64,000 nt of DNA from Granulibacter bethesdensis (GTDB taxonomy: Bacteria > Pseudomonadota > Alphaproteobacteria > Acetobacterales > Acetobacteraceae): positions 2,322,501-2,386,500 of the forward strand of contig NZ_CP018192.1 in assembly GCF_001889525.1 (NCBI RefSeq). The letters are read 5' to 3'. The position numbers and the translations under genes were made by a program. Position 1 is the first letter of the stretch; each line of letters starts with the position of its first letter. The notes beneath the pieces were generated by a model. That model made no database searches and was not told where the DNA came from. It saw only the letters and a list, made by a program, of their open reading frames with translations. Of this stretch, positions 17,308-25,153 are shown in pieces.

Positions 17308-18654
17308 TCAGCCCGGCTGAAGCCCGGGAATCCAGTTCGTGCCAGCCAGCGGAACCCGTGCCATCGCAGCGGCCTCCATGGTCAGGGCAACGAGATCTTC
17401 CGGTTCCAGATTATGCACATGGCTCTTACCACAAGCCCGGGCAATCGTCTGTGCTTCCAGCGTCAGCACTGAAAGATAGTTGGCGATACGCCGCCCCCCC
17501 AATACCGGATCAAGCCGCGCCGACAGAACCGGATCCTGCGTGGTGATGCCGGCCGGGTCGCGTCCTTCATGCCAGTCATCATAAGCCCCGGCAGTCGTAC
17601 CGAGCTTCGCGTATTCTTCTTCCAACGCGGGATCATTGTCACCTAGCGCAATCAGCGCACCGGTTCCGACCGCCACCGCATCAGCACCGAGTGCCAGCGC
17701 CTTCGCTACATCCGCACCCATGCGGATACCACCAGAGACAATCAGCTGCACCTTGCGATGCATGCCCAGATCCTGCAACGCCTGCACCGCCGGACGGATG
17801 GCGGCAAGAATGGGTAGGCCGACATTTTCGATGAACACTTCCTGTGTCGCCGCCGTGCCGCCCTGCATACCATCCAGCACCACGACATCCGCACCGGCTT
17901 TCACAGCCAATGCCGTATCGTAATACGGACGCGACGCACCAACCTTTACATAAATCGGCTTTTCCCAACCGGTGATTTCACGCAGTTCCAGAATTTTGAT
18001 TTCCAGATCGTCCGGGCCTGTCCAGTCGGGATGGCGACAGGCCGAACGCTGGTCGATGCCGGGCGGCAGGCAGCGCATCTTCGCAACACGATCAGTAATT
18101 TTCTGGCCGAGCAGCATACCGCCACCACCCGGTTTTGCACCCTGACCGATCACAATCTCGATCGCATCGGCGCGCCGCAGATCATCGGGATTCATTCCAT
18201 AGCGACTGGGCAGATACTGATAGACCAACGTCTGGCTATGTCCCCGCTCCTCCTGTGTCATGCCACCATCACCCGTGGTGGTGGAAGTGCCGACGGTTGT
18301 TGCACCGCGTCCCAATGCTTCCTTCGCCGCACCGGACAGCGCGCCGAAGCTCATGCCTGCGATGGTGACAGGAATTTTCAGATGAATCGGCTTTTTGGCA
18401 TATCGCGTGCCAAGCCACACATCCGTACCGCATTTCTCGCGATACCCTTCCAGCGGATAGCGGCTAATGGAAGCACCAACGAACAGCAGATCATCGAAAT
18501 GCGGAACCCGGCGCTTCGCGCCGCCACCACGTATGTCGTAGATGCCGGTTGCGGCGGCACGACGAATCTGGCCAATCGTATATTCATCAAATGTCGAGGA
18601 CGCACGCGGTGGGGTCCACAGGGCGTCATCCTGTCTGGGCGGGGATGCGGTCAT
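17308..18654 (-). CDS. mgsC: GltB-FMN-domain protein; probable N-methylglutamate synthase subunit C
   Basis: Homologue of the central FMN/FeS domain of the glutamate synthase large subunit, as a free protein of 448 aa from the ATG at 18654. GMSFGALSGAAKEALGRGA, GQGAKPGGGGMLLGQK and VLDGMQGGTAAT are signature segments of this TIM-barrel domain, and VSGGIRMGADVAKALALGAD forms the phosphate-binding end. The cysteine-bearing stretch RCLPPGIDQRSACRH would hold cluster ligands. It starts 1 bp after the mgsB stop. With mgsA and mgsB it rebuilds glutamate synthase from separate subunits; in methylamine users this complex makes N-methylglutamate. Ordinary GOGAT-like activity is the main alternative. 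Confidence 0.82.
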   Translation of the reverse strand: MTASPPRQDDALWTPPRASSTFDEYTIGQIRRAAATGIYDIRGGGAKRRVPHFDDLLFVGASISRYPLEGYREKCGTDVWLGTRYAKKPIHLKIPVTIAGMSFGALSGAAKEALGRGATTVGTSTTTGDGGMTQEERGHSQTLVYQYLPSRYGMNPDDLRRADAIEIVIGQGAKPGGGGMLLGQKITDRVAKMRCLPPGIDQRSACRHPDWTGPDDLEIKILELREITGWEKPIYVKVGASRPYYDTALAVKAGADVVVLDGMQGGTAATQEVFIENVGLPILAAIRPAVQALQDLGMHRKVQLIVSGGIRMGADVAKALALGADAVAVGTGALIALGDNDPALEEEYAKLGTTAGAYDDWHEGRDPAGITTQDPVLSARLDPVLGGRRIANYLSVLTLEAQTIARACGKSHVHNLEPEDLVALTMEAAAMARVPLAGTNWIPGLQPG

Positions 18655-18655
18655 G

Positions 18656-19345
18656 TCAGTAAGCTCCCGCGTTATCGAGATGGAAATTATAAAGACGGCG
18701 TGCCGATCCATAGCGACGGAATTCAGCAGGATCGACCTGACCTTCCAGTCTGGCACGCTTGAACAGGTCGAATAATTCCTGCTTGTGCGTGTCACGCATT
18801 TCTTTTTCGATACAGTCAGTGCCAAGGCTTTTCACTGATCCGCGCACGAACAGACGTGCCTCATACAGGCTGTCGCCCAACGCTTCCCCGGCATCCCCGA
18901 ACACGACCAGACGACCGGCCTGTCCCATAAAGGCGCTCATATGGCCGATGCTGCCGCCTACAACGATCTCCACACCTTTCATGGAAATACCACAGCGGGA
19001 CGACGCATTACCGTCGATGCGCAGAATGCCGCCCCATGCTGTCGCTCCCGCCGAAGCAGAGGCGTCACCTTTCACATGCACAAAGCCGGACAGCATGTTT
19101 TCCGCTACACCAACACCGACATTGCCGTTGATAACGACATGAGCCTGCTTGTTCATGCCAGCGCAGTAATATCCGGCGTTACCGTCAATCTCTATAGAGA
19201 CGGGCGCATCGAGACCGACGGCAATAGCATGCGCGCCTTCCGGATTGACAACCGTCCAGTGGCTTTCATTGGTGTTTTCATGCAGCGCATGCAATGCGCC
19301 GTTCAGATCGCGCAATGGCGCGGTAGCCAGATCAAAGGACGGCAT
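18656..19345 (-). CDS. mgsB: GltB GXGXG-domain protein; probable N-methylglutamate synthase subunit B
   Basis: Stand-alone version of the C-terminal right-handed beta-helix (GXGXG) domain of glutamate synthase, 229 aa from the ATG at 19345, which overlaps the mgsA stop as TGATG. The repeats are clear: GNAGYYCAGMN, GNVGVGVAENMLSG, GDASASAGATAWGG and GGSIGHMSAFMGQAGRLVVFGDAGEALGDS. The domain has a structural role in the complex and no catalytic residue. Its sharing of a stop/start with mgsA and its 1-bp gap to mgsC argue for a stoichiometric three-protein enzyme. Confidence 0.82.
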   Translation of the reverse strand: MPSFDLATAPLRDLNGALHALHENTNESHWTVVNPEGAHAIAVGLDAPVSIEIDGNAGYYCAGMNKQAHVVINGNVGVGVAENMLSGFVHVKGDASASAGATAWGGILRIDGNASSRCGISMKGVEIVVGGSIGHMSAFMGQAGRLVVFGDAGEALGDSLYEARLFVRGSVKSLGTDCIEKEMRDTHKQELFDLFKRARLEGQVDPAEFRRYGSARRLYNFHLDNAGAY

Positions 19346-20238
19346 CACTGATGCTCCCAGAAATAGACGGTCGCTGGTTCCGGTTCCCACACGCGGGCCT
19401 GCTTGATGCCCGGCAGCCCGGCAAGAGCGCGATATTCCGATCCGAATGCGACATACTGATCGGTTTCCGCCATCACGGCCGGCTTACAGGCCACCGGATC
19501 ACGCAGAACTGCAAAGCCGTTTTCAGTGCCAACGACAAATGTGAAGAATCCGTCAAGATCATTCAGAGATGACTTCAACGCATCCCCGAGCGAAAGTCCC
19601 TGCCGCATGCGCAGGCTGAGATAACCCGCCGCCACTTCCGAGTCATTCTCGGTCGTGATGCGAATACCTTCGCGCTTCAGCATACGACGCAGACCGGCAT
19701 GGTTCGACAGGGAACCGTTATGCACGAGACACTGGTCCATCCCGGTTGAAAATGGATGCGCGCCACAGGTCGTTACGGCCGATTCTGTTGCCATACGGGT
19801 ATGACCAACCGCATGGGTGCCGGTCATATCGCCGACGCCGAAACGCTGTGCGACACTACGGGGCAGGCCGACTTCCTTATACAGCTCGATCCGGTGTCCC
19901 TGTGCGAACACATCCACACCTGGAACATCGTGTAACCAGAGCGCGGCTACATCTCCATACGCCGCGGGAACGATAAACACCGCATGCGTATCGTGGCGGC
20001 GCACATCCGGCGCCACGTTCAGCGCATCGCGCAGCTGCGCGGCCAGAGCGGCGAAATCATATCCCTCCTCGGCCCGGAGAGAAAATTTCACCGTCTCCGT
20101 ACTGCCGCCACCATAGATCGCGATCCCGGCACTATCCGGGCCACGATCGGTCATGGTGCCCAGCATATCGGCTGTCATCCGCCCGAGAAGCGGTTGAAGC
20201 CCCTTATCCTTCAAAAAAAGCCCGACAATGCCACACAT
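19345..20238 (-). CDS. mgsA: Class II glutamine amidotransferase; probable N-methylglutamate synthase subunit A
   Basis: Ntn-type glutamine amidotransferase, 297 aa. I chose the ATG at 20238 because it places the nucleophile Cys at position 2 (MCGIVGLF), as processing of this family requires; a start four codons earlier would block it. TDRGPDSAGIAIYG, HTRMATESAVTTCGAHPF and HNGSLSNHAGLRR are conserved active-site segments. It is the first gene of a four-gene minus-strand group and has a promoter-like TTGACA upstream. Its likely role is supplying nitrogen, or holding glutamate, for the FMN subunit; for methylamine users the chemistry differs from ordinary glutamate synthase and is inferred here. 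Confidence 0.83.
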   Translation of the reverse strand: MCGIVGLFLKDKGLQPLLGRMTADMLGTMTDRGPDSAGIAIYGGGSTETVKFSLRAEEGYDFAALAAQLRDALNVAPDVRRHDTHAVFIVPAAYGDVAALWLHDVPGVDVFAQGHRIELYKEVGLPRSVAQRFGVGDMTGTHAVGHTRMATESAVTTCGAHPFSTGMDQCLVHNGSLSNHAGLRRMLKREGIRITTENDSEVAAGYLSLRMRQGLSLGDALKSSLNDLDGFFTFVVGTENGFAVLRDPVACKPAVMAETDQYVAFGSEYRALAGLPGIKQARVWEPEPATVYFWEHQ

Positions 20239-20255
20239 CTTTCCATCCACCCGGC

Positions 20256-20299
20256 TTCATCCTGTCGAGGATGAAACAGCATGGCGGATAAAATGTCAA
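20256..20299 (-). promoter_or_regulatory. Promoter and palindromic operator-like site of the mgs genes
   Basis: On the minus strand a perfect TTGACA (20294-20299) is followed after 17 bp by TTTCAT (20271-20276), a reasonable sigma-70 pair about 35 bp before mgsA. Overlapping the -10 is a perfect 8-bp inverted repeat, TTCATCCT and AGGATGAA, at 20256-20275 with a 4-nt centre. Its position over the -10 and start region suits a repressor site; alternatively it forms a hairpin in the leader. No regulator gene is adjacent. Confidence 0.45.
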
Positions 20300-20351
20300 C
20301 TCATATGAAAATAAATATCATCAGAAGAAATTATAACCAGTTACGTCCGGC

Positions 20352-21188
20352 TTAATGCGTCACGACCTCATCAGGCAGCAGCCCCCACATCGTGGAGCGG
20401 CGCAAATAGCCGCGATAAGATTTCACCTGCACCTGACACCACTCTGATTTGGCTTCACAGTTCTGTATCCGCCCCACCACACCGGGTTTCAGAATGGCAA
20501 CGGCTGAGGATTCTTCATCAGCCCGGCGGCGCAGTGTGACAGGGGTCTGTCCGATGGTCAGGAAAGTACGACGGCCAGTGAGCGTCGCCTGATGCACCCA
20601 GCCCTTGACGCCTTCCTGATCCTGCACCAGACGCCAGACCTGAAATTCACGCACGATCTCAACCGGCAGCTCGCGGCGTTTATAAACCCACTCGATCGGA
20701 TAGCGCGTATCCGGCCCCACGCGCATATTGACCTCATCGGCCCGCAACGCAGCAAAGCGCGGGATCGGCAGACCGGTGGCCGACCCTTTGTTCGGATCGG
20801 GTGGCGGCGGTTTGGGTTTGGCGTTCTTGTCCTCCGCCGCAGGAGCCGCAGCCGTAGAAGCAGCAGCGCCCGCTGTCGCTGCTCCAGCCGCCGCAGCAGC
20901 GGCGGCAGCTTTGGGGACATGCTTGCCAGTCGCATGGGCATTGGCAGAAGGTGAAGCTTTGGCCTTATTCCCTGCGGCCCCATGATGCGGAGGAGAGACC
21001 ACCGGCGTTTTATGAGTCGTCGCCTTGTTATGATGATTGGAGGAGCTGTGCTTCACCACCGGACTGGTCTGCGCATAGGCAGTGTCACCAGCACCCAGCA
21101 CAGAACCGGCGCATAAGGCCGCCAGCAATACATTCCGCGCAGACCGCTTCAGAACGGGGAGATCAAAATTCACCAAACGGCTGTGCAT
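20352..21188 (-). CDS. Secreted SH3-domain protein
   Basis: Exported protein of 278 aa from the ATG at 21188 (GGAG five nt upstream). A signal peptide (VLLAALCAGSVLGAGDTAYAQ) is followed by a long low-complexity linker rich in His, Ala, Pro and Lys, including an eight-alanine run, then two bacterial SH3-like modules: VNMRVGPDTRYPIEWVY and a second around TLRRRADEESSAVAILKPG. The pattern matches the COG3807-type SH3 proteins thought to bind the cell wall. It lies 11 bp downstream of a DsrE-like gene and a MoeB-like gene on the same strand, but a functional link is not evident. Confidence 0.8.
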   Translation of the reverse strand: MHSRLVNFDLPVLKRSARNVLLAALCAGSVLGAGDTAYAQTSPVVKHSSSNHHNKATTHKTPVVSPPHHGAAGNKAKASPSANAHATGKHVPKAAAAAAAAGAATAGAAASTAAAPAAEDKNAKPKPPPPDPNKGSATGLPIPRFAALRADEVNMRVGPDTRYPIEWVYKRRELPVEIVREFQVWRLVQDQEGVKGWVHQATLTGRRTFLTIGQTPVTLRRRADEESSAVAILKPGVVGRIQNCEAKSEWCQVQVKSYRGYLRRSTMWGLLPDEVVTH

Positions 21189-21199
21189 GCAGTCTCCGT

Positions 21200-21598
21200 T
21201 CATATCGACACGATCTGGCAGCCATGGCTGGCCTCCAGAAATCCGGCAATTCCGCCAATCCGCACCCCGGGCAACACATCATCCGGCATGAGATCAGCCA
21301 TTTTCAGTCCCGCTTCGCACAGGATCATCGGGATGTCGAATAATGACAGCGCGTCCCGTAACTCCTCCAGTCCTGCCACGCCTTTTGCACAGGTATCCTC
21401 ATCGCGGCTCGACCCTTCCAGCGCGCTCCAGTCCCGCATCAGGGCAGGGCAGGCTCCCGCGCTGGCAAAGACTACTACGGACCGTCCCAGCGCCGCTGCA
21501 CCCGCGGCAAGGCTGAATCCGAAATGAACCCGTGTGTAATCGCCGGAGAGCAAGATCAGCCCCAGCCCCCGCGTCTGCTGCGCTTCATCCACGGCCAT
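21200..21598 (-). CDS. DsrE/DsrF-like small protein
   Basis: Protein of 132 aa from the ATG at 21598, which overlaps the upstream MoeB/ThiF gene by 14 bp. It has the alternating alpha/beta pattern of the DsrE/DsrF-like fold: LGLILLSGDYTRVHFGFSLAAGAAALGRSVVVFASAGA, a middle helical part, and IPMILCEAGLKMADLMPDDVLPGVRIGG. The Cys in ILCEAGLK corresponds to the position often conserved in this superfamily, whose members move sulfur or have unknown roles. Coupling with a ThiF/MoeB-like adenylating enzyme suggests sulfur-carrier chemistry, as an inference. Confidence 0.7.
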   Translation of the reverse strand: MAVDEAQQTRGLGLILLSGDYTRVHFGFSLAAGAAALGRSVVVFASAGACPALMRDWSALEGSSRDEDTCAKGVAGLEELRDALSLFDIPMILCEAGLKMADLMPDDVLPGVRIGGIAGFLEASHGCQIVSI

Positions 21599-22364
21599 GC
21601 AGCCCCCCACAGGACGGGCAATGGGGATCACGCGGCAGGCGTATCGTGCGGAAACGACCGGCCAGAGCCTCCCAGATCAACAACCGGCCCGACAGGCTGT
21701 CGCCCATGCCGCAGAGTTCCTTGATCACCTCTGTCGCCTGCAAACTGCCGAGAACACCGGTGACGGCACCGAGAATCCCGGCCTCCGCACAGCTCGGCAC
21801 CGCTCCACGCGGCGGAATCTCCGGCGTCAGGCAGCGATAACACGGGCCTTCCGGATCGAGATGCGGGCGAAACGTGGAAAGTTGGCCTTCAAAACGCAGC
21901 ACCGCAGCAGAAACAAGAGTACGCCGAGCCTGCAACGCAGCATCCGCCACGACAAAGCGAGTCTGGAAATTGTCGCTGCCGTCGCAGACCAGATCATAGG
22001 CGCCGATCAACGAGGCGGCATTCGATGCGTCGAGACGACCGACATGCGTTTCAATACGGACCTCCGGATTGATCGCCTCTGCCGCCTGACGGGCCGAATC
22101 GACCTTCAGCATGCCGATCCGATCAGTGCTGTGCGCGATCTGGCGTTGCAGGTTGGAGAGTTCGACCCGGTCATCGTCAATCACACCGATCGTACCGACC
22201 CCTGCCGCCGCCAGATACAGCAGCAGGGGTGAGCCCAACCCTCCGGCGCCGACAATCAGAACGCGGGCTGCCTTCAGCCGTGCCTGGCCCGCCGCCCCCA
22301 TTTCAGGCAGCAGAATATGGCGGGAATAGCGATGAATTTCCGGTTCGGTCAGATCAATCGTCAT
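21585..22364 (-). CDS. moeB: HesA/MoeB/ThiF family adenylyltransferase
   Basis: E1-like enzyme that adenylates the C-terminus of a sulfur-carrier protein such as MoaD or ThiS. It is 259 aa from the ATG at 22364; the longer frame to 22547 overlaps queC antisense and is not credible. [49 protein letters not shown] and [11 protein letters not shown] are hallmark motifs; two CxxC pairs (CYRC and CPSC) should bind zinc. Catalytic Cys candidates lie in [11 protein letters not shown]. Whether it serves molybdopterin or thiamine cannot be decided, so the symbol is only a best guess. It is divergent from queC with 40 bp between starts. Confidence 0.85.
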   Translation of the reverse strand: MTIDLTEPEIHRYSRHILLPEMGAAGQARLKAARVLIVGAGGLGSPLLLYLAAAGVGTIGVIDDDRVELSNLQRQIAHSTDRIGMLKVDSARQAAEAINPEVRIETHVGRLDASNAASLIGAYDLVCDGSDNFQTRFVVADAALQARRTLVSAAVLRFEGQLSTFRPHLDPEGPCYRCLTPEIPPRGAVPSCAEAGILGAVTGVLGSLQATEVIKELCGMGDSLSGRLLIWEALAGRFRTIRLPRDPHCPSCGGLHGRG

Positions 22365-22404
22365 AATGCTTATCATAGGCACTGTAATCGGGCAGAGGGA
22401 GAGT

Positions 22405-23163
22405 ATGACCGAGACAAAACCGATTTCCGGCCTCGCCCTGCCCTGCCGCGACCATGCGCTGGTGCTGTTTTCCGGCGGCCAGGATTCCACTACCTGCCTC
22501 ACCTGGGCGCTGGAGCGCTTCGCCCATGTGGAGACGATCGGCTTCACCTACGGCCAGCGCCACAGTGTCGAAATGGAATGTCGCGGCCGGGTGCGGGAAG
22601 CACTCGCGCATATGAGCGGCCGTTCCGGTACAGACTGGGGCAGTCGTCTCGGTGAGGATCATGTGCTGAATCTGGGCGATGCCCTGCACCATGTCGGTCA
22701 GAGCGCTCTGACCGGGCGTTCGCCGATCGAGATTGGTCAGGGCGGTTTGCCGACCAGTTTCGTGCCGGGACGTAACCTGATTTTCCTGACCTATGCCGCA
22801 GCCCTCGGCTGGCGGCGCGGATTGCGTCGGATTGTCGGGGGTATGTGCGAAACGGATTATTCCGGCTACCCGGACTGCCGCGACGATACGATCAAGGCCA
22901 TGCAACTGGCGTTGAATACCGGCATGGAGGCGCATTTCGTGCTGGAAACGCCGCTGATGTGGCTGACCAAGGCCGAGACATGGTCGTTGGCTGAGACACT
23001 GGGCGGGCAGGCCCTCGTCACGCTGATCGAGGAAGAGACTCACACCTGCTATCTGGGGGATCGCAGCCAGCGCCACCCATGGGGTTATGGGTGCGGGGAA
23101 TGCCCTGCCTGCCTGCTGAGAGCGGAAGGCTGGCGCGAATGGCAGGCTTCTTCGTCTGCCTGA
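22405..23163 (+). CDS. queC: 7-cyano-7-deazaguanine synthase
   Basis: QueC converts 7-carboxy-7-deazaguanine to preQ0 with ATP and ammonia in queuosine biosynthesis. From the ATG at 22405 (GAGGGAGAG upstream) it is 252 aa. The PP-loop motif is [10 protein letters not shown] at about residue 25, and a C-terminal zinc site is [10 protein letters not shown] with a preceding [18 protein letters not shown] is also typical. It stands alone in its direction, and its last 79 bp overlap the end of the convergent ampG-like gene. Confidence 0.95.
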   Translation: MTETKPISGLALPCRDHALVLFSGGQDSTTCLTWALERFAHVETIGFTYGQRHSVEMECRGRVREALAHMSGRSGTDWGSRLGEDHVLNLGDALHHVGQSALTGRSPIEIGQGGLPTSFVPGRNLIFLTYAAALGWRRGLRRIVGGMCETDYSGYPDCRDDTIKAMQLALNTGMEAHFVLETPLMWLTKAETWSLAETLGGQALVTLIEEETHTCYLGDRSQRHPWGYGCGECPACLLRAEGWREWQASSSA

Positions 23164-24455
23164 TCGCCTCCATCCGGTCTGGTTGCAAGCCAGATCATGA
23201 TGGCCATTGCCGGGAAGGCTGACAGCGTGCAGGCGGCATAAAATCCGTGCCAGCCCAACCAAACCGCCAGAAATCCGGACGCACCCGCCACCGTATTCAA
23301 CGGCAGGGCAGACAGTGAAGACAGAAGGGCATATTGCGTTGCGCTATGCCGTGGCGTGCACAGGCCAGACAGGTAGGACAGGAAAGAGGCGCTGGCCAGA
23401 CCACCGACAAAGGCCTCCACCGCCACTGTACCGACCAAAGCCATCCGGCTGCCCTGCGCATAGCCAAGCGCCAGATAGATCAGGATCGCCAGGGTCTGGA
23501 TACATCCGGTCAGGACCAGTGCCCGCATGGTGCCAAGACGCTGCTGAAGCCAGCCTCCCGCCGCCACGCCCGCCAGACCGGCGAACAGGGAGGGCGTATT
23601 GGCAAGCGCCACATCCGCCTTCTGATACCCCATCGCCCGATAATAAGGAGGCAGCATCTTTCCTGCCAGCGCCTCCCCCAGATGGAACAGCGTCACGAAG
23701 CATAGCGCCGCAATGCTGTAAGGCTTGCGCAGCATGTCCACCAGCGGCGCTTTCATGGCATGCAGACGCCGCTGCCAGCCGGTTTCCAGCGTGACGGTCT
23801 CGGGGATAGACGGGATCGCCGGTTCCGTCGCCAGCAGCGTCACCACCATGCCAAGCGCACTCAGCGCACCCACGGCAAGCAGGGCCACATGCCAGCCCGC
23901 GAGACTGGCCAGCCCGATCACCCCGGCATTGCCGATCAGCAGCGCCATGCGATAGCCCCAGACATAGCCTGCCAGAGCAGGCCCCTGCCCATGACGGCCA
24001 AAAGTCTCGATCCGCCACGCATCAATGACGATGTCCTGACTGGCAGAAAAAAACGCCATGGAGGCAGCCAGACTGATGGTAAGGAAAGGAGTTGCATGGG
24101 GATCGGTCGTGGCCATGGCGAGGATGCTGAGTGTCAGCACCGCCTGCACAAACAGCAGCCATCCGCGCCGACGCCCCAGACGTCGCAATGGTCCAGGCGG
24201 GTGAACATAATCCGCAACCGGCGACCAGAGAAATTTGAGCGAATAGGCCAGCGTGATCAGGGAAGACAGGCCGATCGCCTGCAAGGACAGACCGCTATCG
24301 CTCATCCACTGGCCCAGCGTGAAGTGGCACAGCGGAAATGGCAGACCGCTTGCAAGCCCGTACAGACCGATCAACCAGAGGCGACGATCCGTCAGGGAAA
24401 TCGTGGCAGCGCCCGGCGCGCCTGCCGCATCATCAGGGGTTGGCAATCCGGTCAT
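23085..24455 (-). CDS. ampG: AmpG-family MFS permease
   Basis: Twelve-helix-type inner-membrane carrier of the AmpG family, which imports GlcNAc-anhydromuropeptides for peptidoglycan recycling. From the ATG at 24455 the protein is 456 aa. Family segments are [54 protein letters not shown] and [19 protein letters not shown]. The frame continues to a TTG at 24515. Its C-terminal tail ([17 protein letters not shown]) is encoded opposite the end of queC and is probably unconserved. No beta-lactamase or recycling gene is next to it. Confidence 0.85.
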   Translation of the reverse strand: MTGLPTPDDAAGAPGAATISLTDRRLWLIGLYGLASGLPFPLCHFTLGQWMSDSGLSLQAIGLSSLITLAYSLKFLWSPVADYVHPPGPLRRLGRRRGWLLFVQAVLTLSILAMATTDPHATPFLTISLAASMAFFSASQDIVIDAWRIETFGRHGQGPALAGYVWGYRMALLIGNAGVIGLASLAGWHVALLAVGALSALGMVVTLLATEPAIPSIPETVTLETGWQRRLHAMKAPLVDMLRKPYSIAALCFVTLFHLGEALAGKMLPPYYRAMGYQKADVALANTPSLFAGLAGVAAGGWLQQRLGTMRALVLTGCIQTLAILIYLALGYAQGSRMALVGTVAVEAFVGGLASASFLSYLSGLCTPRHSATQYALLSSLSALPLNTVAGASGFLAVWLGWHGFYAACTLSAFPAMAIMIWLATRPDGGDQADEEACHSRQPSALSRQAGHSPHP

Positions 24456-24532
24456 CCCTGCGTCATGCCCTGCCTGGAAGCACACAGCAAGGCGCCGCGC
24501 GCCATGCTCTACCAATCCAAACGCCGTACAGC

Positions 24533-24568
24533 AAAACGCCGGGCCCGGTACAGGACCGGACCCGGCGT
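24533..24568 (-). terminator. Terminator after the acid-shock-like gene
   Basis: A 14-bp stem (24536-24549 with 24555-24568, one G-U pair in the minus-strand RNA) has a 5-nt loop and is followed by TTTT on the minus strand. It lies about 22 bp past the stop of the small secreted gene and separates it from ampG. Confidence 0.75.
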
Positions 24569-24590
24569 CGCCTGTCAGCAGAAGCGCGAA

Positions 24591-24839
24591 TTACTGCGCG
24601 GCAGCCGGAGCAGCGGCGTCAGAAGACTTCGCGGCCTTGCTGTGATGACCAGCGTGCTTGGCATGGTGCTTCTTGCCATGGCCCTTGGCCGGAGCGGCAT
24701 CATTGGCAGCAGGAGAAGTAGCCGCAGGCGCCGCCGCAGCCGGAGGAGCGGTTTCGGTGGACTGAGCAAAAGCGGGGGCGGCAAAAGCGAAACCAGCCAG
24801 CAGAGTGGCGGTCAGGATCGCATGGCGCTGAATGGTCAT
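24591..24839 (-). CDS. Small secreted Ala/His/Lys-rich protein, acid-shock-like
   Basis: An 82-aa precursor from the ATG at 24839, with GGAGA seven nt upstream. MTIQRHAILTATLLAGFAF begins a clear signal peptide ending around APAFA-QS. The mature part is Ala- and Pro-rich and then His/Lys-rich (KGHGKKHHAKHAGHHSKAAK), finishing with AAAPAAAQ. The composition recalls the periplasmic acid-shock protein Asr of enterobacteria, but low complexity makes homology uncertain. It has its own terminator and about 310 bp of upstream non-coding DNA, suggesting independent regulation. Confidence 0.65.
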   Translation of the reverse strand: MTIQRHAILTATLLAGFAFAAPAFAQSTETAPPAAAAPAATSPAANDAAPAKGHGKKHHAKHAGHHSKAAKSSDAAAPAAAQ

Positions 24840-25083
24840 GTCTTGTCTCCATAGAAAACTGGAAAGAACGAAACATACGGTACACCCGGTGGGAGCATAT
24901 AAAGCCGACGCGTCCCTCACCGAGACTGACCGTCCGCACCGCACGGCCTGTAGGTTAAGCACACAAGCTTTGTTCCGGCTATGGGAGGAAGCTTAACAGG
25001 AAGATGAAATTATGGTTAGAAACGCCTGCAAAACCAGCAGAAAAACAAATTTCTGTTACATTTTCGTATTACGGTCACAACAA
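24840..25083. other. Non-coding stretch upstream of the acid-shock-like gene
   Basis: This interval, with the typA terminator beyond it, separates the small secreted gene from typA (314 bp in total). It presumably carries the promoter of the secreted gene. TTTATATGC about 55 bp upstream of its start could be a -10, but I found no convincing -35. No open frame or RNA fold was recognised. Confidence 0.3.
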
Positions 25084-25111
25084 AACACCCGCCCTGGTTA
25101 AGGCGGGTGTT
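25084..25111 (-). terminator. Terminator of typA
   Basis: AACACCCGCC (25084-25093) pairs perfectly with GGCGGGTGTT (25102-25111) around an 8-nt loop, about 43 bp after the typA stop. The minus-strand sequence after the stem is T-rich (TTGTTG), as expected for an intrinsic terminator. Confidence 0.75.
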
Positions 25112-25153
25112 CTTGGCCAAATGATGACAAATTGGACAGGTGGCGTGACCTGA

